DNA from: CAVOBC01 sp963693635
GTDB lineage: Bacteria > Pseudomonadota > Gammaproteobacteria > Pseudomonadales > Azotimanducaceae
Direction of reading: 5' to 3'
Assembly (NCBI GenBank): GCA_963693635.1
Contig: CAVOBC010000086.1
Coordinates: 1 to 14,852, forward strand
Length of the DNA stretch: 14,852 nucleotides
Shown: positions 6,855-14,852 of the stretch, piece after piece
How the letters are laid out: every line of letters begins with the position of its first letter
Numbering within the stretch: the first letter of the stretch is position 1
Made by a program: the position numbers and the translations under genes
Notes under the pieces: model-generated
What the model was told of the DNA's origin: nothing
The model's database searches: none
What the model saw: the letters and a program-made list of their open reading frames with translations, nothing else

Positions 6855-7349
6855 TCAGGCCTGTTTCGACTTGACCGACGTCACCTGCGCGCTCGGCTGA
6901 CTCTGGGGGCGTGAGGAACGCTCATCGCGTGCATCCTTTTCCTTACCATCTCGTGTGCTTACCTCTGTCGCGTCGGTGGACGTGCGATCCTTGCCGTCCC
7001 TGACATGCACGAGGTTGCCGTCGACGCGGCTACCCATAACCATCTCAATCAGATTGTAGTAGACGTCGCCCGCGACCTCAGCCTTGCTCGCGAGTTCCAC
7101 ATGCTTGTCCGAGTGAATGTCGCCGAACACTTTGCCATCGATGACGACATTAGGAACTCGGATTTCGCCCCGCACGCGGCCCTTCTCGCTAACCCGCACA
7201 CGCGCCTTGGACCCGACCTCGGCCTCAACATTGCCCCGAATCACACCATTGACCTGTAGCTCGTCGCTGAAATGCACATCGCCAACAACCTCGCAGTTGC
7301 TGGCAATCAGCGTAATACCCGATTCATGTTTTTTCGATCTGCCAAACAT
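6855..7349 (-). CDS. Bactofilin
   Basis: A 164-residue bactofilin, a polymer-forming cytoskeletal protein that makes membrane-associated filaments and often recruits peptidoglycan enzymes. Residues 12-118 show the repeated short strands of the beta-helix core (ITLIASNCEVVGDVHF, VNGVIRGNVEAEV, RVRGEIRVPNVVIDG, VFGDIHSDKHVELAS, AEVAGDVYYNLIEM). The tail (120-164) is charged, Gly/Ser/Lys-rich and probably disordered. GGGGA lies about 7 nt upstream of ATG 7349. It is between the DUF6776 gene and erpA, matching the pseudomonad order. An M23 peptidase sits nearby, and bactofilin-M23 partnerships are known in other bacteria. A link here is only suggested, since the two are on opposite strands. Confidence 0.93.
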   Translation of the reverse strand: MFGRSKKHESGITLIASNCEVVGDVHFSDELQVNGVIRGNVEAEVGSKARVRVSEKGRVRGEIRVPNVVIDGKVFGDIHSDKHVELASKAEVAGDVYYNLIEMVMGSRVDGNLVHVRDGKDRTSTDATEVSTRDGKEKDARDERSSRPQSQPSAQVTSVKSKQA

Positions 7350-7494
7350 TTCGCATTCCCCGGTTCATTGTGGGCTTTCTTAAGAGGATCAGCCCTTTCA
7401 ACACGTTCCTAACTTGCCGGTTATGAATCTGGTCCGATCGCTACATCGACCCGCCCGCCATCTTGAAGGGTCTTTGTGCCCCTGTCATCCACGA

Positions 7495-8232
7495 TCATCC
7501 ACCCGACGGAGCCCAGTCAAAGGCACGCTCCAGGCGCTGCGGGTTGCGACCCGAGGAACTTGCCGTCACGAGCAGTTCGCGCGGCTCGAAGCCCTGCGGT
7601 ATCACCATCTCGCCGTTGAAGTTCTGAAAATAGCGAAACCTGAAACGCATGGCCTGGTCCGGGTCAGCGACAAGGTCATTCAGCGACAAGGTCTTCTCAT
7701 CGGTTCCCTGTACACCCCTCAGGGCGAATTCGACGCCTCCGGAAACGAAATCGTGCTTGTCGACGACCTGGGTCAGCAGCAACGCGTACTTCACCCGGTT
7801 CGCCTCCGGTGTCGCATTGACGTCAAGTCGCTCAATACGCAGCCCCTTGTCCCCGACATTCGGCAGCATGACCCCCTTGTAAAACCGAATCTCTTCGCCG
7901 AGCGCAGCGATCGTGTCCTGTAGCTCGCCGACGGTTTGGCGGACCTCTTCGGTTGCATGCGAATCGACCACCCCGCCAAGTTTCAGGTCAGCGACCTGCT
8001 GGCGAAGTTCTGCGACACGGCGTTCGCTCAGCTCAAGCCGGCGGCGCGTCTCATCGCGCTCACGGACGACAGTCTGCTGCAGGGCGAGGCCCTGCTGGTG
8101 ACCGAACCGATAGGTCAGATAGCTTGTCGACGCCATGATTCCAATAATCAGTAAGCCGATAAACGTCTTATAGACCGGCCGATGGCGTACGACGACCATC
8201 TCGTGCTGTGTGCTGCCCTTGACTGCGACCAC
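7495..8232 (-). CDS. DUF6776-type membrane coiled-coil protein
   Basis: A 245-residue protein resembling the family that precedes bactofilin and erpA in gammaproteobacteria; its function is unknown. One transmembrane helix is predicted by eye at about 22-42 (KTFIGLLIIGIMASTSYLTYRF) with a short basic N-terminus. A charged coiled coil follows (about 55-118, rich in RRRLELSERRVAEL and GELQDTIAALG). The C-terminal half (120-230) is a globular beta-rich region with RVKYALLLTQV and FRFRYFQNFNGEM, probably outside the membrane. The start used is GTG 8232. An internal ATG at codon 12 (8199) is possible, because no strong ribosome-binding site marks 8232. It is divergent from the ClC gene and likely co-transcribed with bactofilin 145 bp downstream. 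Confidence 0.8.
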   Translation of the reverse strand: MVAVKGSTQHEMVVVRHRPVYKTFIGLLIIGIMASTSYLTYRFGHQQGLALQQTVVRERDETRRRLELSERRVAELRQQVADLKLGGVVDSHATEEVRQTVGELQDTIAALGEEIRFYKGVMLPNVGDKGLRIERLDVNATPEANRVKYALLLTQVVDKHDFVSGGVEFALRGVQGTDEKTLSLNDLVADPDQAMRFRFRYFQNFNGEMVIPQGFEPRELLVTASSSGRNPQRLERAFDWAPSGG

Positions 8233-8465
8233 GGTTCTTGGTCGATTCCTTGAAAAATGGGAGCAAAATCCTAACAGATTCAGGCGCGCGCCACTCTATC
8301 GCCCGGACGAGTTGTCGTAACGCGACACGACCCTCACTCGCAGGTTGTCAAGCATATGCGGGAGGAGCGCCCGTGTACGCAGAGCGACACGGGAACAAAT
8401 CAGGCGCATGGCGGGACCGAAACAGGAGTAGGATACCGTCCGCATCTACCGGACTCAGAAGCACT
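8233..8465. promoter_or_regulatory. Divergent intergenic region DUF6776 / ClC
   Basis: A 233-bp stretch that should carry promoters for both flanking genes. The ClC frame is open back to 8238, but the extension is arginine-rich, unlike a ClC N-terminus, and overlaps the promoter space of the opposite gene. No convincing -35/-10 pair was recognised. Confidence 0.4.
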
Positions 8466-10199
8466 ATGCTGAACCGGCTGCTCAGCGCCCTCTCAACATT
8501 CCAGCGCCGGTTGGCGCACGTCGACTCGGTTCCCCAGTTCGCGCTGCTCGGCATTGCTTCGGGCGCATTGACGGGCCTCGTCATCATTCTCTTCCGCAAG
8601 GTGGTCGAGGTGCCGCTCCTCCTTCTTACGGGTGGTCCGGAGAATTTTGAGGGGCTCGACCACATCCAGCGTTTCACGTTGCCCATAGCGGGGGCGATCG
8701 CGCTCGCCATCCTGTTCAGTTTCCTGAAATTAGAAGACCGACGCGTCGGTGTTGTTCACCTGATTGAACGGCTCGGGCGGTTTCACGGTCACCTGCCCCT
8801 GCGCAACGCCATCGTCCAGTTCGTTGCTGGCTCCCTCGCCCTCCTCTCTGGTCAGTCGCTTGGTCGCGAGGGTCCGGCGATACACCTCGGCGCCGCCGGT
8901 TCGAGCCTGCTCGGCCAAGCTCTCCATCTACCCAACAACAGCATCCGCGTATTGGTCGGTTGCGGCGCCGCGGCGGCAATCTCCGCGTCATTCAACACGC
9001 CGATCGCTGGCGTCATCTTCTCCATGGAAGTGATTCTGATGGAGTACACGTTTGCCGGTTTCATCCCGGTGATACTCGCTGCGGTCACAGCCGCCGTGAT
9101 CAGCCAGATCGCCTACGGCAACGTTGCCGCATTCGACGTTCCAGTCGTTGCTATGCACTCTTTGCTCGACGTGCCTTTCCTCATCGTCCTCGGCATCGCG
9201 ATCGGCCTGCTCGCGGTCGCATTCGGGCGACTGGTCGAATGGGTGACGCGGCACGCCCCCGCGGCCATCTGGCAACGCATGCTGATCGCTGGCACCACGA
9301 CTGCAGTGATCGGTCTCGCTGTACCTGAGGTGTTGGGGGTCGGTTACGACACCGTGAACCTTGCCCTCGTCGGCGAACTGTCCGTCTACATTCTCGCGGC
9401 AGCCTGCCTCGCAAAGCTTCTCGCCAGCGCTACCGGCGTCGGCATGGGCATGCCGGCTGGCCTGATCGGCCCGACCCTGTTCACAGGCGCGACAGCGGGC
9501 GGTTTGATCGGAACCATCGGCATCACCCTCGCGCCTCAGCTCGCCTCGTCAATGAGTCTGTACGTCATGCTCGGCATGGGCGCGATGATGGGAGCCGTGC
9601 TTCAGGCACCGCTTGCCGCACTCATGGCAATCGTCGAGCTTACGCATAGCCCAATCGTAATCCTGCCGGCAATGCTCGTGATCGTGACCGCATGCATTAC
9701 GGCGAACCAATTTTCCGGCAGCGCGTCGATCTTCATTCAGCAGATGACCTGGCTTGGCATCGAGTTTCGGCAGAATCCCATCTCGATGGTGCTAAACCGG
9801 GCGTCGATGGAGAGCATCATGTCTCGCAGCTTTGCCCGGACGCCTCAGTCCATCACACGCGCAGAAGCCGACAAGCTCCTGACCGACCATCCGGTGTGGC
9901 TGCTGGTGCAGGTGGGCGACCGGCCCGGATTCATCATGCGAACGGAAGACCTTGCCAATCACCTCGCGGACAAGTCAAGCGGGGCTGCCGAAGACGACCC
10001 AATCGACCTCGCAAACATCCCCGCAACGCGCAAGGATGTGGCGCCCATCCTGCGGCAGGCAACGCTGATGGAAGCGATGGAGCGCCTTGATAGCACCGGT
10101 ATGCAAGCCTTGTACATCAATCGAATCAGCGCGCCCATGCTCGGCTCCGTCGTCGGCATCGCGACGCGCGAAGACATCGAATCGTTCTACCAGACCTGA
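8466..10199 (+). CDS. ClC-family chloride channel or transporter with CBS-like tail
   Basis: From ATG 8466 it is 577 residues. The ClC membrane core spans about 20-430. The gating-glutamate motif GREGPAIHLG is at 133-142, with E135 as the external gate. The third conserved loop is GMGMPAGLIGPTLF (326-339). The first anion-binding loop, normally GSGIP, is not recognisable; RRVGVVHLI (92-100) stands there. FNTPIAGVIFSMEV (176-189) aligns with the E. coli FNAPLAGILFIIEE, giving E188-V189, so the position of the internal proton glutamate (E203) is valine as in channel-type ClCs. The E. coli Tyr445 position appears to be F423. Residues about 445-577 form a cytoplasmic region like a CBS pair (ESIMSRSF ... 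VVGIATREDIESF). Upstream GGAGTAGG is too far away to fix the start. Transport mode is inferred, not shown. Confidence 0.9.
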   Translation: MLNRLLSALSTFQRRLAHVDSVPQFALLGIASGALTGLVIILFRKVVEVPLLLLTGGPENFEGLDHIQRFTLPIAGAIALAILFSFLKLEDRRVGVVHLIERLGRFHGHLPLRNAIVQFVAGSLALLSGQSLGREGPAIHLGAAGSSLLGQALHLPNNSIRVLVGCGAAAAISASFNTPIAGVIFSMEVILMEYTFAGFIPVILAAVTAAVISQIAYGNVAAFDVPVVAMHSLLDVPFLIVLGIAIGLLAVAFGRLVEWVTRHAPAAIWQRMLIAGTTTAVIGLAVPEVLGVGYDTVNLALVGELSVYILAAACLAKLLASATGVGMGMPAGLIGPTLFTGATAGGLIGTIGITLAPQLASSMSLYVMLGMGAMMGAVLQAPLAALMAIVELTHSPIVILPAMLVIVTACITANQFSGSASIFIQQMTWLGIEFRQNPISMVLNRASMESIMSRSFARTPQSITRAEADKLLTDHPVWLLVQVGDRPGFIMRTEDLANHLADKSSGAAEDDPIDLANIPATRKDVAPILRQATLMEAMERLDSTGMQALYINRISAPMLGSVVGIATREDIESFYQT

Positions 10200-10400
10200 A
10201 CTTGCACGCCGCTGCAAAGCAGCCTGTCAGACCGACACATCGGATTTCAGGTCCTTCGCGCTAGCCGTCAATAGCATCTGCCGCACCCTCAAGAGCACGC
10301 TGAGCCAGGTAAGCGATTTCTGATTGCCTGTCTCCGCGACGCCGCGCTCTTGCTGATCGTTTCCGAACAGCCCGGACCGCGACTCCATGCCACACCATGA
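10200..10400. other. Interval where the thiD N-terminus would be expected
   Basis: About 200 bp between the ClC stop and the thiD remnant. No frame encodes the expected HMP-binding motif (GxDPSGGAG). Scattered plus-strand matches such as ALLLIVS (around 10345-10365) resemble the first strand of ThiD but end at a stop within about 15 codons. A weak GCTGC-AAA-GCAGC hairpin (10211-10223) follows the ClC gene and lacks a T-run. Confidence 0.4.
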
Positions 10401-10979
10401 CCGGCGCCAAAAAAGCGCCTGGTCTCAGTATTCAAGGTCGGCCAGGTCAGCAGCGTCGAGAACATCCAGGCGATCTACTCGATTTTGCGGGACTATCCGC
10501 GTCAGCCACTGGTCCTGCAGCCTTCGATCACCTCGATGTTTGGTCTGTCGAGCGATCATGTCATCGCCGGCATCCGCGATCTCCTGCTGCCAATATCCGA
10601 CGTGGTCGCTATCAACATTCACGAAGCGCCATATCTCGCTCCAGAGGCGGATAACCTCGCCGCCTGTACCGGCGCTTTGATAGATGCCGGCGTTACGTAC
10701 CTGCTGATCGGTGGCATGGGCACTGATGTCCACAACGTCCAAAGTAATCTCTACAACGAAACGGGCCTGGTCGAGTCATGGAAATTTCCGCGCCTGCCCC
10801 ACAACTCCCTCGGCTGCCATTCAACGCTGACGGCATCGATCGCGGCGCACATCGCCCACGGCTTTGACCCCGTTGAGGCCATCAGCAAAGCACCGCACTA
10901 CACGTTTCACGCGATGAAGAATACACGGCGTATCGGCCTCGGCCAACACATCCCTGACCGCATGTACTGGAATCGCTAG
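10401..10979 (+). pseudogene. thiD: ThiD (HMP-P kinase) remnant, N-terminus missing
   Basis: An open frame of about 192 codons follows the ThiD C-terminal two-thirds: FKVGQVSSVENIQAIYSIL matches the FKxGxxxS helix, VTYLLIGGMGTDVHNVQSNLY matches the strand and turn before the lid, and RLPHN ... TLTASIAAHIAHG matches the anion-hole helix. ThiD normally phosphorylates HMP and HMP-P for thiamine synthesis. About 70 N-terminal residues, including the substrate-binding GxDPSGGAG, are missing. VLDPV is VLQPS. The catalytic GSGCT is replaced by GCHST (10812-10826), so Cys is lost or shifted. The frame has no good start: a TGA lies at 10398, and TTG 10485 or ATG 10536 would remove more. One base removed from the A6 run (10409-10414) would join it to ATG 10397. 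Its place before hemL supports the identity; thiE is absent. Confidence 0.65.
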
Positions 10980-11130
10980 GCGCTTGCTCCCCCCGCCGCC
11001 CCCGGCATTGCCAGGAGCCGGAGCCCTTAAGCGAAACCACGCGCGCGACACTTCCGCGGCAAGACTGGCAGAACGCCGGTTGTCTTTGATCAGCACCGAT
11101 GATTGAATTCGCCCCTTCCGAGGAAGCAGC

Positions 11131-12426
11131 ATGAATTCGACGACACGATCAGAATCTCTGTTTGAGAGCGCCAAGCAACGGCTTGTTGGCGGCGTCAACT
11201 CACCCGTGCGAGCATTCGGCCGCGTCGGCGGCAGCCCGATCTTCTTCAAAGCCGGTCGCGGCCCCTACCTGATCGACGAAGACGACAACCAGTACATCGA
11301 CTACGTCGGCTCCTGGGGACCAGCGATCGTTGGCCATGCCCACCCGACTGTGATCGCTCAGATCAAGGACGCCGTCGAACGCGGACTGGGATTCGGTGCG
11401 CCAACAGCGCTCGAAACCCGAATTGCAGACAAGATCGCTGACCTGATGCCTGCCATCGAGATGGTACGGATGGTCAACTCCGGGACTGAAGCGACGATGA
11501 GCGCAATTCGCGCCGCGCGGGGCTTCACCGGCCGTGACAAGATCATCAAATTTGAAGGCTGTTATCACGGCCACTGCGACGCGCTGTTGGTGAAGGCGGG
11601 ATCAGGTGCGCTTACCCTCGGCGAGCCGGACTCCCTCGGCGTGCCCGCGTCCTACGCAGAACACACGATCACGCTCACGTTCAACGATGTGGATCAGGTA
11701 AGACAGGTTTTCGCAGACCTTGGCGATCAAATCGCCGCTGTCATCGTCGAACCGGTCGCCGGCAACATGAGTTGCGTGCCACCAACGCCCGCGTTCCTGC
11801 CTGCGCTGCGCGAGGTCTGTTCAGAACACGGCTCAGTCCTCATTTTCGACGAGGTGATGACGGGTTTCAGGGTTGCACTGGGCGGCGCGCAAGCGCTGTA
11901 CGATGTCACGCCGGATCTAACCACCCTCGGCAAGGTAATCGGCGGTGGCATGCCGGTCGGCGCCTACGGCGGGCGCGCGGACATCATGTCCGTCGTCGCG
12001 CCACTCGGTGGCGTCTATCAGGCCGGCACTCTCTCGGGCAACCCGGTTGCCATGACCGCAGGCCTCGCGACGCTCGAACTCATCTCTGAAGCTGGCTTCT
12101 ATGAGAATCTTGCCAGCGCGGCCAATCGCTTGATGGACGGTTTTGAGTCAGGTGCGGCGCGCCATGGTATCGCCGTTACCAGCAACCGGGTCGGCGGCAT
12201 GTTCGGATTCTTCTTTGCGAGCGGCACGGTCGACAGCTTCGACGCGGTCATGAATGCGAATACTGACCAGTTCAACGTTTTCTTTCGCAGCATGCTCGCG
12301 GATGGCGTGAATCTGGCACCCTCGCCCTTTGAGTCTGGTTTCGTCTCATCGGCGCACACGAACTCAGACCTTGATCAGACGATTGAAGCCGCATCGCGGG
12401 CTTTCGAAAAAATCGCCGCCGCCTGA
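11131..12426 (+). CDS. hemL: Glutamate-1-semialdehyde 2,1-aminomutase
   Basis: It converts glutamate-1-semialdehyde to 5-aminolevulinate, the last step of the C5 route into heme and other tetrapyrroles; it is PLP-dependent and cytosolic. At 431 residues it is of usual length. SESLFESAKQRLVGGVNSPVRAF is the typical N-terminus. NSGTEATMSAIRAAR (117-130) binds the cofactor phosphate, YHGHCD (145-150) is the gating-side motif, and IFDEVMTGFR (238-247) holds the PLP-contacting Asp. LGKVIGGGMPVGA (266-278) contains the Schiff-base lysine K268. GAGGAA 6 nt upstream of ATG 11131 fixes the start. It follows the thiD remnant after 151 bp, and a PfkB-family gene begins 16 nt after its stop, probably in the same transcript. 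Confidence 0.97.
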   Translation: MNSTTRSESLFESAKQRLVGGVNSPVRAFGRVGGSPIFFKAGRGPYLIDEDDNQYIDYVGSWGPAIVGHAHPTVIAQIKDAVERGLGFGAPTALETRIADKIADLMPAIEMVRMVNSGTEATMSAIRAARGFTGRDKIIKFEGCYHGHCDALLVKAGSGALTLGEPDSLGVPASYAEHTITLTFNDVDQVRQVFADLGDQIAAVIVEPVAGNMSCVPPTPAFLPALREVCSEHGSVLIFDEVMTGFRVALGGAQALYDVTPDLTTLGKVIGGGMPVGAYGGRADIMSVVAPLGGVYQAGTLSGNPVAMTAGLATLELISEAGFYENLASAANRLMDGFESGAARHGIAVTSNRVGGMFGFFFASGTVDSFDAVMNANTDQFNVFFRSMLADGVNLAPSPFESGFVSSAHTNSDLDQTIEAASRAFEKIAAA

Positions 12427-12442
12427 ACCCTGGAACGACGCT

Positions 12443-13432
12443 ATGGACCCCTTCGATGTATACGGCATCGGCAATGCACTGGTGGACACTGAATATCAGG
12501 TCTCGGTGAGTTTTCTTGATCAACTCGGACTCTCCAAGGGCGTTATGACCCTGGTCGACGAGGACGAACAGATGCGGCTCGTCGCCGCCCTGAACGAGAT
12601 CGATCACGCGCCAAAGCGGGCCGGTGGCGGCTCCGCGGCAAACACCGTTGTCACCGCCGCCCAACTGGGAATCCGATCCTTTTACACCTGCAAGGTTGCA
12701 AACGATCCGTCCGGTGATTTCTTTGTCGCTGATCTCGCACGCGCGGGGGTCAGCACCAACCTCGGGTCAGACCGCGACGACGGCGTCACTGGCGAGTGTG
12801 TATCACTTGTCACGCCCGATGCGGACCGAACCCTGCAAACGCACCTCGGGATTACGGAGTCGCTGTCCACACAGGAACTCGACGCCGACGCGCTCGCCGG
12901 GTGTCGATGGTTGTACATTGAAGGGTACCTCGTCACTTCGCCAACCGCTTTCGCCGCGGCGCTGGAGGCGCAGGCTGCGGTGCGAAAAAATGGTGGCAAA
13001 GTCTCACTCACCCTGTCTGACCCGGCGATCGTCGAGGCCTTCAAGCCCTCCTTCGATCAGCTCTTTGAAGCGGGCATCGACCTCACCTTCTGCAACGAGG
13101 ATGAGGCAAAGCTCTGGGCGGGCGAGACGAATACCGACGCTACGTTGGCAGCCCTCGCAGCGGTATCTCCCGAGTACGCCTATACCATGGGCAAGGACGG
13201 CGCGGTTGTCAGCGACGGCAGCTCAAACTATCGCATTGCCGGCAAGCCGGTGGCTGCGGTCGACACAACCGGCGCCGGCGACACTTTTGCGGGCGTCTTC
13301 CTCGCTGGCATCTGTAACGGTCTGGGCTATGAAGAGGCCGCCCAGCGCGCCAACAACGCCGCTGCCGCCGTGGTTACACGCTTCGGCGCACGCCTGACGA
13401 CCGAAGAACTCAACGCCGCCCTCCCGGGCTGA
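12443..13432 (+). CDS. PfkB-family kinase, adenosine-kinase-like
   Basis: A 329-residue carbohydrate/nucleoside kinase of the ribokinase superfamily. DVYGIGNALVDTEYQV (5-20) is the opening strand and substrate Asp region typical of the proteobacterial group annotated as adenosine kinase. GGGSAAN (61-67) is the first PfkB signature, NEDE (218-221) the metal-binding NxxE motif, and DTTGAGDTFAG (274-284) the second signature with the anion hole and catalytic base D280. The substrate cannot be settled from sequence; adenosine, inosine or a sugar are options. A longer in-frame opening from 12329 overlaps hemL in another frame and is not believed. ATG 12443 gives a full domain but has a weak ribosome-binding site, so translation may be coupled to hemL. 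It converges on polB with a 3-nt gap. Confidence 0.9.
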   Translation: MDPFDVYGIGNALVDTEYQVSVSFLDQLGLSKGVMTLVDEDEQMRLVAALNEIDHAPKRAGGGSAANTVVTAAQLGIRSFYTCKVANDPSGDFFVADLARAGVSTNLGSDRDDGVTGECVSLVTPDADRTLQTHLGITESLSTQELDADALAGCRWLYIEGYLVTSPTAFAAALEAQAAVRKNGGKVSLTLSDPAIVEAFKPSFDQLFEAGIDLTFCNEDEAKLWAGETNTDATLAALAAVSPEYAYTMGKDGAVVSDGSSNYRIAGKPVAAVDTTGAGDTFAGVFLAGICNGLGYEEAAQRANNAAAAVVTRFGARLTTEELNAALPG

Positions 13433-13435
13433 ACG

Positions 13436-14852
13436 TCAGAACAGGTCCATCTGCTTGTCCGTGATCTGACGCAGCGACGTGCCACTGAACTGCAAAATGG
13501 AATCCGCTATCGGTGCGAGCTGCCGATTGATGTAGAAGTCATGATCAATGGCCGAGTCGCTATAAAGGACGGGCTCCGGACCATTGACCGTCATCAGATA
13601 CTCAACCCAGCCGCGACCTTCGTATTGCGCCGGGAGGCCTCGCTCCTGACGGATCTTCTCCGCCTTGCGGGCGGCATTTACATGTGGCGGCACGTTCTTG
13701 ACGTACTCACCGAGTTGCCTGCGCAAACGCTTGCGGAGCACGAGGTCTCGCCTGTCCGGTCCGCTTAGTACAGCGTTGACAGATGCCTTGACGTAGTCCT
13801 TGACTGGTTCATCGCGAAACACCCGTGCGTAGAGTTCACGTTGAAAGACACGGGCGAGGTTGGACCAGTCAGACCGCACCGTTTCAAGCCCCTTGAAGAC
13901 CAGATCACCGTCCGGCGTCATGCCCGCATAGCGCTTCTTGCTGCCGGTTGCCGAGCCGCGGACGGTCGGCATCAGGAAGCGTTCGAAGTGCGTCTCGAAC
14001 TGGAGCTCAAGCGCACTCTCAATATGATATCGGGTGGCAAGGTCGTTGCGCCAGAAAGCATTCAGCTCATCCACCAGCCCCTGCGCGCGAACGGATACAC
14101 TGGCGGTGTCATCAAGCAGGACGAAGACCGAGTCCGTGTCGCCGTAGATAACCTTGTGGCCGGCATCCTCAATAAGGTCGCGTGTGGTTGTCAGAATCTC
14201 GTGGCCACGCCGGGTAATCGAACTGACGAGCCGCGTGTCAAAGAACCGGCAACCAGGGGTGCCGAGAACCCCGTAGAACGAATTCATGATGATCTTGATG
14301 GCCTGCGAACTCGCCCCCCGCGCCTCTCGCTTGGCAACATCGCGGGCTGACCACAACTGCTCGATGATCGATGGCAGCAGGCGCGATTCACGCGCGAAGG
14401 CGCCGCCATCGAAACCCGGAATAGGGTCCTCGGCCGTCTCGGCAAGTGCGAGCGCAAGGGGGTCGATGTTGAAGGTCCGAATGATGCTGGGGTACAGGCT
14501 CTTGAAGTCGAGAACGACCACGTCCCGGTACAACCCGGGCGTTGAGTCAAGGACGTACCCGCCAGGACTGGGCGCAATGTCCTCGGCGCGAACGACCGGC
14601 GCGACGTAGCCCTGGCGATGCAGTTTCGGCAGGTACAGGAAATCGAACGCGGCCACCGACCCGCCCAGCCGATCCATTTCAAGCCCCGTCAAGGTCGCTC
14701 TCTCGATCGCGAATGCCAATAGCTCGGTCTTCTCAAAGATTGCCGTGACCAAACGACAATCCTCCAGGTTGTAGGCCGCGAGCGCCGTCTTGTTGGTCTC
14801 GTACATCGTCTGGATTTCCACCGCGCGCGCATCCACGTCGTGCACCAGCTTG
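13436..14852 (-). CDS. polB: DNA polymerase II (family B), 3' part only
   Basis: The C-terminal 472 codons or so of a family B polymerase; the 5' part lies beyond the right edge, and the first in-frame GTG (14845) is not the true start. AYNLEDCRLVTAIFEK is the Exo III motif of the proofreading domain. DFKSLYPSI (polymerase motif A, 14512-14486) holds the first catalytic Asp. KIIMNSFYG (about 14293-14267) is motif B. YGDTDS (about 14146-14129) is motif C with the paired Asp residues. The C-terminus QMDLF is a sliding-clamp-binding peptide comparable to the QLGLF end of E. coli Pol II. Pol II restarts stalled forks and copies past lesions, and is usually SOS-induced; the promoter is not in the window. 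The catalytic residues are all present. Confidence 0.96.
   Translation of the reverse strand, partial: KLVHDVDARAVEIQTMYETNKTALAAYNLEDCRLVTAIFEKTELLAFAIERATLTGLEMDRLGGSVAAFDFLYLPKLHRQGYVAPVVRAEDIAPSPGGYVLDSTPGLYRDVVVLDFKSLYPSIIRTFNIDPLALALAETAEDPIPGFDGGAFARESRLLPSIIEQLWSARDVAKREARGASSQAIKIIMNSFYGVLGTPGCRFFDTRLVSSITRRGHEILTTTRDLIEDAGHKVIYGDTDSVFVLLDDTASVSVRAQGLVDELNAFWRNDLATRYHIESALELQFETHFERFLMPTVRGSATGSKKRYAGMTPDGDLVFKGLETVRSDWSNLARVFQRELYARVFRDEPVKDYVKASVNAVLSGPDRRDLVLRKRLRRQLGEYVKNVPPHVNAARKAEKIRQERGLPAQYEGRGWVEYLMTVNGPEPVLYSDSAIDHDFYINRQLAPIADSILQFSGTSLRQITDKQMDLF

Noticed and set aside
8238..8465. 76-residue N-terminal extension of the ClC protein
   Set aside because: It is Arg/Ser-rich, unlike the family, and covers the divergent promoter space; ATG 8466 begins a normal ClC N-terminus.
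12329..12442. Upstream extension of the PfkB kinase into hemL
   Set aside because: It overlaps hemL coding sequence in another frame and adds nothing like the family; ATG 12443 gives a complete kinase.

Overview
The window looks like chromosomal DNA of a GC-rich gammaproteobacterium. It carries ErpA, an E. coli-type TyrRS with an S4 domain, hemL next to a thiD remnant, family B DNA polymerase II, and the block DUF6776-bactofilin-erpA-M23 peptidase-tyrS. As I recall it, that block resembles the pseudomonad region argC-DUF6776-bactofilin-erpA-anmK-M23-tyrS-rrn and the group rrn-birA-coaX-SPOR. No mobile element, CRISPR array or phage gene is visible, and the genus cannot be read from the sequence.

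Region 1 (1-1534, minus strand): birA, then a short interval of tandem 29-bp repeats where coaX would be expected, then the 5' part of a SPOR-domain gene running off the left edge. Each repeat copies the SPOR gene's own ribosome-binding site and start codon. Read on the minus strand, the array is a relay of tiny ORFs, each ending 2 nt before the next ATG.

Region 2 (1535-3418): sparse. It holds a GFA-family zinc protein and two tRNAs, Ala(TGC) and Ile(GAT), in the order they have inside an rRNA operon, but with no 16S, 23S or 5S gene. A TATAAT box with a GC-rich discriminator lies upstream of the tRNA pair. The layout suggests an rRNA operon that lost its rRNAs.

Region 3 (3419-8232): tyrS (minus) diverges from an M23 envelope peptidase (plus). 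The peptidase converges on erpA, which follows a DUF6776 membrane coiled-coil protein and a bactofilin on the minus strand. anmK is absent.

Region 4 (8466-14852): a ClC transporter or channel with a CBS-like tail; a thiD remnant without its N-terminus; hemL (tetrapyrrole synthesis) followed 16 nt later by a PfkB-family adenosine-kinase-like gene; and the 3' part of polB, convergent with the kinase gene and separated from it by only 3 nt.

Several neighbours expected from related loci are missing or broken here: coaX, the rRNAs, anmK, thiE and the N-terminus of thiD. The window reads as an ancestral housekeeping locus worn down by deletions. The mini-ORF repeat array is the most unusual structure in it.
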